Assembly (NCBI GenBank): GCA_000333855.2
Contig: CM007344.1
Coordinates: 1 to 13,126 of the forward strand
DNA: 13,126 nucleotides
Direction: 5' to 3'
DNA from: Endotrypanum monterogeii
Taxonomy: Eukaryota; Euglenozoa; Kinetoplastea; Trypanosomatida; Trypanosomatidae
Below the pieces are notes generated by a model. The model worked only from the letters and a program-made list of their open reading frames with translations. It did not search any database and was not told where the DNA came from. Shown one piece after another: positions 1 to 7,376 of the stretch (position 1 is its first letter; each line of letters begins with the position of its first letter). The position numbers were made by a program, and so were the translations under genes.

Positions 1-277
1 TAATCAAGCAACGCGTCGAATGATGGTTGCGGGACGGAGGGAGTGGGTGGAAGAGAAGCCCCTGCCCGCCGCCTCCTTTTTTCCACTTTTTTTTCCTGTC
101 GGGTTTCGCCTTCAGGTGACTGATTTTCTGTTGTTCGTGCTTCTGTCATTGTTTACCGGTGTTTTTTTCTTCTGGTGACGACTAAGCGAGAATATTCCCT
201 CCCCCCCATCTTCCCGCCACCCATATGGGTGATGGGTCAGTGTATCCACTATTCCATCGGTGGGTGGGGGCGGGCTT

Positions 278-455
278 GAGTGCCAAGCCGACTCGGGCAC
301 ATGGCACCCCCGGTGCATATCAGCCTGCTTGTTGCGCGCCTGAGTTCACCCCACGAGATGCATAGTGTGTGGAGAGGCAGCATGTGGGAGAAGAAGGCTC
401 TGGTGATGTCTGGTATCAGGGTGTGTCACGACCGCATGGGGAACCAATCTGGGCT
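278..455 (+). repeat. Dispersed repeat, copy A (SIDER-like retroposon fragment?)
   Basis: Bases 281-425 align without a gap to 12701-12845 with 7 mismatches (138 of 145 identical). Weaker similarity, after a roughly 20-base gap, continues to about 455 (a G-run, then GAAC and a T-rich stretch). Similarity fades just upstream of 278, so this copy looks shorter at its 5' side than copy B. Both copies lie outside recognisable genes and in the same orientation. In Leishmania, interspersed repeats of this kind in UTRs are usually SIDER elements, degenerate retroposons related to ingi/L1Tc. The repeat relationship is seen directly; the SIDER assignment is inferred from genomic context, not from a recognised signature. 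Confidence 0.75.
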
Positions 456-1727
456 TTTTTCACCAAGCGAGTTTTTTAGTTGACGTAGAACCCGCGGGTT
501 CAGGTTACCAATTGAAGAGGCTTAAGTTGTTGATGCGCCTCCATGCGTGTAGGTTCGCGGTACATGTTTTCAGGTTTTATTTTTTTTCGTTATCTGTTCA
601 TGTTTTCACTGCATTTATTAATGTTGTTTTGTTTCTCATCAGTGATGCTTCACCCCGTTAAACCCCACTAACGTTCTATTTGTTGTTTCCCAGTTCCTGG
701 CTGATTTTTTTGTTTCTGTTTTGGTGCTCTCACAGGCATTACAGTATTGTCCTTAATGTGTACGCGTGTGTGCTTTGTGTAGCGTTCACTTCTCCTAATG
801 CGGTATCCTCATCTTTGACCTACGCATTTTCCAAAAAAAAAAATCCGGTTGTATTGCGCATTGTGTGCGGTTGGTTATGTTGCCCCCTCCCCTTTCTCAC
901 CCCTGTGAATGAGCGAGTATTGGTACAAAAAAAAAAAAATCCTGTCAGCGGGCAAGTGGGAAAGGGGAAACCACTGAGCTCCCTTTTTGCCCACTGTTCG
1001 ACACATTGTCTTGCCCGTACCTGCGGTTACACATTTCATTCATGCACTGCCCCCTCCCCTCTCCCCTTTAGAGAGTGTATCTGAGGACGTATCATCATTC
1101 ATTCTCATGGCGGCTTTGATAGTATTTACCACAAACATCCCTCTTGGCAGGGGCGTTCATGGTTACTGGGCTTGTTTTCCTTGTGATATTGGGATTGCTT
1201 TTCTTCACACAACTGTTTGTGGGGGAGGGAGATAAGGGGGGGGGGGCTTCCGTGCCTCTTGGAGCAGTATCGACTCTTTTTCTCCACACCGTCGCTTCGA
1301 CCTGTGCACCGCCAAAGACTGAACCTTAACGGGGCCTCTCTCATCGTCTTTGCGCTGTTGCGCCACGTTTGTGTTCGCGTCAGATAGGTGTTTCTCCCCT
1401 TGTGGCAAGCTCATGGGCCTCTGCGTCTTGTCCCCCCTTCTCTTTTTTAGGTGGGGGTATTTCCTTTTTTCCCAAACCATATCTTCATTTCGCTGCCACT
1501 GCCGCCTCTTTTTTTTTCTTTTCTGCTGCGTACCTATCCTCATTCAATATCTTAAAACTCTTCGACGATCCAAGCCCCACCAGCAACACCCCACCCCCAT
1601 CCTCTCGTGCCCTCCTCCCTCATCACCTGTCTCCGCAGCTCCTTCACTCCGATCGGCTCTTGGCGGCAGGAGTAGGTGCACAAATCGGAAAACGCTCCCC
1701 TAATTTGTTCTTTTGAACGAAAGTGTG

Positions 1728-1775
1728 TATATATATATATATATATATATTTATTTATTTATTTATTTATTTATT
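1728..1775. repeat. Compound microsatellite: (TA)~12 followed by (TTTA)~6
   Basis: A run of alternating TA from 1728 to about 1751 passes directly into tandem TTTA units to about 1775. On the + strand this creates several overlapping ATTTA pentamers. It lies about 220 bases before the ATG at 1998, so it is either in the 3' end of the upstream transcript or in the inter-cistronic spacer. Confidence 0.95.
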
Positions 1776-1907
1776 ATATAGATATACCTACCCTGAAATG
1801 ACAAGGCTCACAGTGGCCATATGATATTGTCTGCGTTACTCAAGCCCAAGCGTAAGTCCACCGAGTCTTTCCCTCCTTAAAGGCAGCACAGCACTGCACA
1901 GCTTTTT

Positions 1908-1932
1908 AATATATATATATATATATATATAT
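1908..1932. repeat. (AT)~12 microsatellite before the splice-acceptor tract
   Basis: An uninterrupted AT dinucleotide run sits directly upstream of the polypyrimidine tract at 1940-1972. It can form a self-complementary hairpin in RNA. No function is claimed. Confidence 0.95.
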
Positions 1933-1939
1933 GTGGTAG

Positions 1940-1994
1940 TTTTTGTTGTTTTTTCCTTTTTTTCTTTTCTCTACAAACAATACGCTCTCTCTAG
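1940..1994 (+). promoter_or_regulatory. Putative trans-splice acceptor (polypyrimidine tract + AG) of the doublecortin-NTPase gene
   Basis: A T-dominated tract runs from 1940 to 1972, and the first AG downstream of it is at 1993-1994. In trypanosomatids the first AG after the pyrimidine tract is usually the spliced-leader addition site. If it is used here, the gene's own 5' UTR would be only three bases before the ATG at 1998. An alternative acceptor exists upstream: the tract near 1866-1877 followed by AG around 1881-1893. Confidence 0.55.
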
Positions 1995-1997
1995 AAC

Positions 1998-4334
1998 ATG
2001 GCAGCCCCTTCTGTCCCTGGCGCCTCTGCGCATTCACCTTCGCTGGTGATGTATCTCAATAGCGACGCGGGGATGGAGCGACCTTACCGTGTCTCCATCC
2101 CCGAGAGTGTTGATACATTGGCAGAGCTCTGTCAGTATATTACGGCCCGTCTTCCCTTACGCCCTGACGACGATACCACCGGGCGTGGATATCGATTTTT
2201 ATATACCATCACCGGCAAGCCTCTCTGGCGAGTGAAAGAGTGCATTGATGCCTGCACAATTGTGGTGAGTGTGGGGCCCGGTTTCCTTGCGCGGCGCCCG
2301 ACAGGTCTCACTACAGCGCCACCACCTCCACCAGCCGCGCCAGCAATCTCAGTGACTGACATCACGCCGAATCGACCAGCAAAGAAATCAGTTGTTCTCA
2401 CTGGCTCTGGGCAAGATAGATCACCTTCTTCATCACCCCCAGTTAAGCAACCAGTTTACGACAGCCACCATATCCGTAATGATGTTAAGGGCAACCTGAA
2501 TGCTGGCAGTCTCGCTTCCTACCAAGCTGGCATCGCATCTGCACAAGGTGATACAACCTTTGACGCCACCTCAGCCGGCAGCGCCGCAGGGAAGCAGTTG
2601 AGTGCAGATGTCTCCTTGCCACCCGAGCCATCGTTGCCCCGCACTTCGCAGTCAGAGGGAAAAGATCGCCTCTTCAGCATTACGTTGAACACGACAATGC
2701 GAGGGCGCAAATCCTTTAGTGAGGAACCGATCTTGTCGCAGCCACAGTCGATGCCGACGTCCAGCGGCTGTGGCGCTCCTTCACATCTCGCAGAGGACAC
2801 TCCGAAAGACCGCCCTGGTACCCCAGGGGTGGCCGGGGATGCACCTGCGCCGCTCAAACATTCCACCGCGCTGCCCCGAACAGACGTCCTCACCGAATCG
2901 ACATCATATTGGCAGGCAGAGATGCCCGACGCTCTGCATGCAGCCACCCCATTGGCGAGTGCAGCGTCCACGTCGCGTGGCATCGTTTACTTGGAGCATA
3001 AGGCGTATTCCCTGCCGCCGCGTCCTGCCTTTGCCAGACCGTTACTTTCGACGGATGATTCTGCCCCTGGGCGGCCGCACCAGCAGCGCCTCCCAGCGAC
3101 GTCGATCTCCAGCACTTTGGAGTATTTCCTTTTGCGGAAGTGGGCTGCTTATCAGCGGCTGCACATCACCCCTCCGGCGGACGTGGTCGCTGGGGAGGCC
3201 CTCTCGCTCTTCTTCAATACACTTCTCCCAAAGGATGTGCAAAATGGCGGGGCTCCGTGTCGCATTCTTGTGAGTGGGCCGCCCCGTAGCGGCGTCTCCA
3301 CCACAGCTTCGTTCCTGTTGCGTCACTACCTGTGGACGCAGCAGTTTCAGCCGCAGCACGCCTTACACAACTCGGTTCTACTCATCCTTGATTTTAATGT
3401 TTTGTTTGGGCAGGTAACCGCCGCTGCCGCTGCAACGACCGCCAGGGGACTCAAAACACCCCCATCGCCGTTATTGCTCGACCTTTCCGCGCTCTACCAG
3501 CTCATTGTACGAAGCGTGATCGATGCAGTGGTCACTCAGCGGCCGGCATTGCGAGGGGCAGAGCAGCTGTTAGCGCAGCTGTGGGATTTAGTGATAAAGC
3601 CCAACGTGCAGCCTCCAGCACCGCCAAATTTTACTACCTTCAGCCAAGCTGCCGCGTTGGTGGGCACTGACGTGCTGTCGAGCTGGACGAAACTTGCCCA
3701 GGAAATATACCCGATTCTACAGGCGGCGTGCCGCACGCCCGAAGTGCTCGAGTTGCGGTCAGCTGCGATTGACCTCATCTTCTACGCCATCCCCGCCGAA
3801 CTTGCCAATTCCCTCCACTTTTCCGGTCTTTTTTACGTTCTAGACGGGCTGGACCAGGTAGCAGGCTGCTATGCTCATCGGGTGACGCGACCAGCTGGCG
3901 ACCTCAGGCCGCTCCTGCAAGCAATTACCGCGGATCCCCGCACCCACGTGGTTATCGCGTGGCCGTCAATGGTATCACCCCACAGCATCTACGTCTCAGG
4001 ACTCACAGCCCATGTCTCCACCATCGGCCTCGTCACGCGCTCTGCGCTCACCAGGCAGCAATTCCCAGAGGTGCTGCGCTGTCGAGCCGAGGAGTACCCA
4101 CTAGAAATATTCCTTGGTTGCCCTGGATATCTTTCTACATTGTTGGCCATGACAAAGCCGTTCCGCAAGACACTGTCGATTCCCACCACAGCCTTCTCAG
4201 CGTTTTATCAAAAAAACTACACGAGGAACAGCTCCCAAGAAGGAGAGGGCTACGCACTCCGTCTTGACACCCCTGCAGCTGCCCGTGCATTAGAAGCACT
4301 TCTTCAAGTTGTGCAGGCCCTACCCGTGCGCTGA
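1998..4334 (+). CDS. Doublecortin-like domain protein fused to a degenerate P-loop (STAND/AAA-like) NTPase domain
   Basis: This is a 778-residue protein, intronless, starting at ATG 1998 and ending in TGA. Residues 16-97 match the doublecortin (DCX) pattern: a first strand around VMYLNSD (17-23), a helix LAELCQYITARL (41-52), the LYT.TGK strand-turn (69-74) and a closing strand VVSVGPGF (89-96). DCX domains are ubiquitin-fold modules that bind microtubules. Residues about 100-370 are Pro/Ser/Thr-rich and probably disordered. Residues about 371-778 look like an NTPase. They contain a Walker A-like GPPRSGVST (427-435) in which the usual lysine is Val433, a Walker B-like LFYVLDGLDQ (611-620) with Asp616 and Asp619, a sensor-1-like strand VVIAWPS (651-657) and a GCPGYL motif (707-712) reminiscent of the GxP motif of STAND NTPases. 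The next in-frame Met (18) lies inside the first DCX strand, so Met1 is preferred. A cytoskeletal or flagellar role and a non-hydrolysing or pseudo-NTPase are inferences. A Crinkler-type ubiquitin-like header plus NTPase is an alternative reading. Confidence 0.88.
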   Translation: MAAPSVPGASAHSPSLVMYLNSDAGMERPYRVSIPESVDTLAELCQYITARLPLRPDDDTTGRGYRFLYTITGKPLWRVKECIDACTIVVSVGPGFLARRPTGLTTAPPPPPAAPAISVTDITPNRPAKKSVVLTGSGQDRSPSSSPPVKQPVYDSHHIRNDVKGNLNAGSLASYQAGIASAQGDTTFDATSAGSAAGKQLSADVSLPPEPSLPRTSQSEGKDRLFSITLNTTMRGRKSFSEEPILSQPQSMPTSSGCGAPSHLAEDTPKDRPGTPGVAGDAPAPLKHSTALPRTDVLTESTSYWQAEMPDALHAATPLASAASTSRGIVYLEHKAYSLPPRPAFARPLLSTDDSAPGRPHQQRLPATSISSTLEYFLLRKWAAYQRLHITPPADVVAGEALSLFFNTLLPKDVQNGGAPCRILVSGPPRSGVSTTASFLLRHYLWTQQFQPQHALHNSVLLILDFNVLFGQVTAAAAATTARGLKTPPSPLLLDLSALYQLIVRSVIDAVVTQRPALRGAEQLLAQLWDLVIKPNVQPPAPPNFTTFSQAAALVGTDVLSSWTKLAQEIYPILQAACRTPEVLELRSAAIDLIFYAIPAELANSLHFSGLFYVLDGLDQVAGCYAHRVTRPAGDLRPLLQAITADPRTHVVIAWPSMVSPHSIYVSGLTAHVSTIGLVTRSALTRQQFPEVLRCRAEEYPLEIFLGCPGYLSTLLAMTKPFRKTLSIPTTAFSAFYQKNYTRNSSQEGEGYALRLDTPAAARALEALLQVVQALPVR

Positions 4335-5149
4335 CTCAAAGGTGAACCCCACCACCACTACGTTGAGATTTCTTTCCCCCTTGTGATGTGTTCCCTTGTA
4401 GGTGTTTTGAGAGGAGGTCTCATGGGCTGGTTAAGAGTACCCAAAGAGAAAGAAAAAGGGAAATTATTTGCAGGTCACTCACTGATATATCTTCCAGGAA
4501 TTACACATTCGCCGATACAACTCGCTGGACAGCTTTCTAGAGTATATATTATATTTATTACATACACGCTCTCGAGCCTTTCTTTTTTCGTTGGTTTAAA
4601 TTTCAAATACGTGGTGTTCTGCTGTAACCTTGCCCATCCCTGTCGCTTTACCTCAAACCGGAATGGATGCACACGCGCGTGTGTGTGCGCTGATCTCTGT
4701 CCCACGGTGTGTGTGGTGTGGTGTTGTAGGGGGTATGACTTGATTTGGATGAAGCGCGCAACACGTTTTTTTTTCGTTTCCACCCAGTGATAAATCTTGC
4801 GTTCTGCTCTCACTTTGTGGTGTCTTCAAACATACTGGTGGCTTCTGCAGCCCTTCCTATCCACACACACGCACAAATGCCTCGCCCGCCGCCATTGCAG
4901 GCTTCACCATGAGCTCATATATCTGCCCCTCCCTTTTTCGCCATCATTCCCCGCCCCCCTATTACGCCTTGTCTCCTCCGCCTCCCTGGAACTGTGTGCG
5001 ACTTTGCCGCCTCTTATTTTTGTGATTTCTTACGTAACCCCGGCATCTATCTATCCTCCTCTTCATTTTGCTTCCATTATATATATATATATATATATAT
5101 GTCTGCATGTGTCTATGCCGTACATCAAGAGCCCTCATACATACCAACG
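4335..5149 (+). other. Spacer: probable 3' UTR of the doublecortin-NTPase gene
   Basis: No gene is visible. The stretch is T/C- and TG-rich, with short low-complexity open frames on both strands and a TA run at 5078-5100. It most likely holds the 3' UTR and polyadenylation region of the upstream gene. No RNA gene or dispersed repeat copy was recognised. Confidence 0.6.
5078..5100. repeat. (TA)~11 microsatellite
   Basis: An uninterrupted alternating TA run lies about 60 bases before the pyrimidine tract that precedes the UCH37-like gene. It resembles the TA run placed just before the splice tract of the previous gene. Confidence 0.95.
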
Positions 5150-5223
5150 TTTGCCCCATTTCTGTTTTCTTTTCCCGGCCCCTCCCCTACTTAAATAACG
5201 ATTCATTCCGTGTCTTCTTCTAG
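5150..5223 (+). promoter_or_regulatory. Putative trans-splice acceptor of the UCH37-like gene
   Basis: Pyrimidine-rich blocks at about 5156-5190 and 5203-5221 are followed by the first AG at 5222-5223. Splicing there would leave a 140-base 5' UTR (5224-5363). That UTR contains no ATG, so the ATG at 5364 would be the first start codon met by a scanning ribosome. The exact splice position is inferred. Confidence 0.6.
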
Positions 5224-5292
5224 AGTGCAACGGGATCAGGCTCCAGTGAATCAGGGAAACAACCGGCGCTGTCGGAAAAAAAAAAAGACATA

Positions 5293-5346
5293 AGTATATA
5301 TCATATAGTATATATATATATAGTATATATATATATATAGTATATA
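5293..5346. repeat. Tandem TAG(TA)n repeat in the predicted 5' UTR of the UCH37-like gene
   Basis: Three successive blocks of a TAG triplet followed by a TA run occupy about 5305-5346, preceded by a shorter imperfect TA stretch from 5293. The array ends only 17 bases before the ATG. Almost every base can pair with another part of the array, so a stable but shifting A-U hairpin in the mRNA leader is likely. Length variation between strains is expected for such repeats. Confidence 0.9.
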
Positions 5347-5363
5347 CCTCTGGAATAAAAGCA

Positions 5364-6287
5364 ATGCCCAAAGATGAAAGCGGATGGTGTCTCATCGAGA
5401 GCGATCCGGCGGTGTTCACAGAGATCGTTGAAACCATTGGTGTGAGGGGAATCTCTGTGGAGGATCTCATCATGCTAGACTCCTCTCTTCTAGAGCAGTA
5501 CGAGCACGTCTACAGCCTTGTGCTCCTGTTCAAGTGGCAGTCGTCGGAACAGGCATCGAATATCGGGACAGTGGTAAAGGACGCACCGGTCTTCTTCGCA
5601 AAGCAGGTGATTGGAAATGCATGCGCCACGGTCGCCATAATGAACACGCTTTGCAACTACCCCGAGCAAGTAGATCTTGGGCCAAAGGTGCAGAATTACC
5701 TGAGCTTCTGTCAGGACCTCGACCCGGAGATGCGAGGCTCACTCATGGACAACTTCGATGAGCTGCGTGAGGCACACAATTCATTCGCTCCACACTCGGC
5801 ATTTGAAGAAAACAGGCCGTCGTCAAAACCTGCGGAAGTGTATCATTTTGTTTCTTTTTTGTACCGTCACGGTCACATCTGGGAGCTTGATGGTCTGCAG
5901 GAGGGCCCGCTACAGTGTCGCGAGGCGACGGACGCTAACTACCGAGAGGCTCTGGTGGAGGTAGTGCAGCGGCGTATCAACGACATTGCGGCGAAGGACA
6001 CAACTGGGGCCGGCCAGGGCATTTCTTTTTCTCTCATGGCAATTGTCGACGACCCGATTATGGCTCTGGAAAAAAAAATTGCTACTCTCAGAGAAGAGGA
6101 GAAGCCGACCAAGTCATTGGAAGAGGAACTTGAAGATATCAAATCGCAGCGCAAGGAAAACAAAGAAGCGAACATACGTCGTCGCCACGATTACACTGCC
6201 ATGATTGTGGCGCTGCTCAAGACACTGGCAGAGCGTGGCAAGCTAGATAAGATCATCTCAGAGGTCCAGGCCAAGGTTTCCCAATAG
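5364..6287 (+). CDS. UCHL5: Ubiquitin carboxyl-terminal hydrolase, UCH37/UCHL5 type (proteasome-associated deubiquitinase, peptidase C12)
   Basis: This is a 307-residue cysteine protease that removes ubiquitin from its C-terminal conjugates. In other eukaryotes UCH37 acts on the 19S proteasome cap, held there by Rpn13, trimming or debranching ubiquitin chains. The UCH domain covers about residues 6-230: WCLIESDP at the start, oxyanion Gln81 and nucleophile Cys87 in FFAKQVIGNACAT, catalytic His161 in VYHFVSF, Asp176 in ELDGLQEGP, and the closing strand ISFSLMAIVDD (220-230). A charged coiled-coil-like segment (235-270) leads into a ULD helix, RRRHDYTAMIVALLKTLAERG (272-292), typical of UCH37 and absent from short UCHs such as UCHL1/UCHL3. 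The protein ends shortly after this helix, so the lysine-rich tail that contacts Rpn13/ADRM1 in animals seems to be missing. All active-site residues are present, so it is predicted active. Start: first ATG of the predicted mRNA. It ends in TAG. Confidence 0.96.
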   Translation: MPKDESGWCLIESDPAVFTEIVETIGVRGISVEDLIMLDSSLLEQYEHVYSLVLLFKWQSSEQASNIGTVVKDAPVFFAKQVIGNACATVAIMNTLCNYPEQVDLGPKVQNYLSFCQDLDPEMRGSLMDNFDELREAHNSFAPHSAFEENRPSSKPAEVYHFVSFLYRHGHIWELDGLQEGPLQCREATDANYREALVEVVQRRINDIAAKDTTGAGQGISFSLMAIVDDPIMALEKKIATLREEEKPTKSLEEELEDIKSQRKENKEANIRRRHDYTAMIVALLKTLAERGKLDKIISEVQAKVSQ

Positions 6288-6605
6288 GACAACGCCGAAC
6301 AAACCATAGGTGTTACGTGCATGTGGGTGCTTCTATTGTAGTAGTGATGTGATAAGCATCTGGGGGCAGATTGCGGCATCTCGTTGATGGCGCTGTTGGC
6401 TCTATCCTCGACGGGCGATTCTGCTCAGCCATTTGATGAACAGCGTCTGTGTGATCTGCGCCTGTGTGCAGTTGTGTGTGTGTGTGTATGCTGCTGCAGC
6501 TGTTTCTTTTCTATTCCAATGGTGTTGTCTTCGCTATTTATATCGTGAGTGTAGGTTAAAGGCGCCTGCATGGCATCACTGGCTCTGCACACGTGAGGTC
6601 TTGTT

Positions 6606-6660
<55 letters not shown>

Positions 6661-7148
6661 TGCTCAGACTTTCTCGGAGTGCTCCGTTTTCCTTCTCCCA
6701 CAATCTTCCTCATCTGTAGGAATTGACAAACAGAGAACGTGCGTATTCACTGCCAGGGTCATTGGTGTGCACCGTTGGGTTGCAGCGCTGTAGAGCAGGA
6801 TAGACAGGGAAGGGGGAGAGGGCGCGTGTGATCCCCTCTGGGGACCGACAGACACACCACAATTCAAACGCACACATACACACTTACAGCTTACCGTCCC
6901 TCTTGTGAGGTCGTAGGGGGGGGCAGGGATGTGCAGCGATGATGTGATCTTTATTCCTTGTCTTGGGTTGCCTTTGTGGATGTGGGAGCTCCGTAGAGGA
7001 GCGATGACATAATTCATCGGAAAAGCTATAACGTCGCTCACTCAGCAGAGGTGCACAGACCCCTTTGCTCAACTTCTCTCCAGTTGTTCGTCCGCCTCAC
7101 CTCGCCTACACAATCTGTGGGTGTACCCGGTTATACCTGAACACACTA
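6288..7148 (+). other. Spacer: probable 3' UTR of the UCH37-like gene
   Basis: No gene is visible. The open frames here are created by the TG dinucleotide run (Val/Cys repeats) or by shadow frames. Apart from the TG repeat the region is unremarkable mixed sequence. It probably contains the 3' UTR and polyadenylation site of the UCH37-like gene. No tRNA, snRNA or dispersed repeat copy was recognised. Confidence 0.6.
6608..6658. repeat. (TG)~25 microsatellite
   Basis: A perfect TG dinucleotide run of about 25 units lies some 320 bases after the stop of the UCH37-like gene, with a shorter TG tract at about 6475-6487. Runs of this type can adopt Z-DNA and are length-polymorphic. It is probably within a 3' UTR. 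Confidence 0.97.
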
Positions 7149-7216
7149 CCTTCTTTCCAACCCCCCTCCCCTCACACACTCAAACACCGACGTACACAAT
7201 GCCTTTTATACCACAG
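7149..7216 (+). promoter_or_regulatory. Putative trans-splice acceptor of the split large gene
   Basis: A pyrimidine tract (about 7149-7175, with a C6 run) is followed by the first AG at 7215-7216. Splicing there would give a 5' UTR from 7217 that contains a run of 14 T (7290-7303) and an upstream ATG at 7305 before the main-frame ATG at 7361. The T14 run is a second potential acceptor tract, but the first AG after it is at 7367-7368, inside the coding frame, which would remove the only good main-frame start. Confidence 0.5.
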
Positions 7217-7304
7217 AACAGTTTGATAAGGGGTCAGAGAAGCTCCCCCTAAAAAAAAAGACTTTCCTCCCTTTTGTCCACAAACTGTGTTTTTTTTTTT
7301 TTTC

Positions 7305-7376
7305 ATGGCGTATCGTGCGCTCCTGCTTCTATCGCCAACGACGACGTCTGCCTCACGCCCATGCAAAGACGGTTAA
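7305..7376 (+). other. Upstream ORF (23 codons) overlapping the start of the large gene
   Basis: An ATG in a good context (pyrimidine before, G after) directly follows the T14 run and opens a 23-codon frame ending in TAA at 7374-7376. It is in a different frame from the main gene and overlaps its first ATG at 7361. If it lies on the mature mRNA it would be met first and should depress translation from 7361. Alternatively it marks the true start and an early sequence error moves the frame. Its conservation is unknown. Confidence 0.4.

Larger units (their letters stand above)
1..1997 (+). other. Non-coding spacer / UTR region upstream of the doublecortin-NTPase gene
   Basis: No convincing gene is visible here. 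The short open frames are driven by T/C-rich and G-rich tracts, lack good ATG starts and look nothing like structured proteins. The stretch holds a dispersed repeat at about 278-455 and two A-runs (about 832-843 and 927-939), each followed by AATCC. It also has many polypyrimidine tracts, for example around 1436-1520, and the microsatellites listed separately. By analogy with trypanosomatid gene spacing it is probably the 3' UTR of a gene lying before the window, followed by the trans-splicing signals and 5' UTR of the gene at 1998. The polyadenylation site cannot be placed from sequence alone. Confidence 0.6.

Noticed and set aside
680..1084. 134-residue open frame on the + strand
   Set aside because: Lacks an ATG start, runs through A-tracts and pyrimidine tracts, and has no protein-like continuity; it is spacer sequence.
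2519..2983. 154-residue minus-strand open frame
   Set aside because: Lies opposite the disordered linker of the doublecortin-NTPase gene and is a shadow of its biased composition.
6433..6793. Open frames with long Val-Cys repeats
   Set aside because: They are the translation of the (TG)~25 microsatellite, not a gene.
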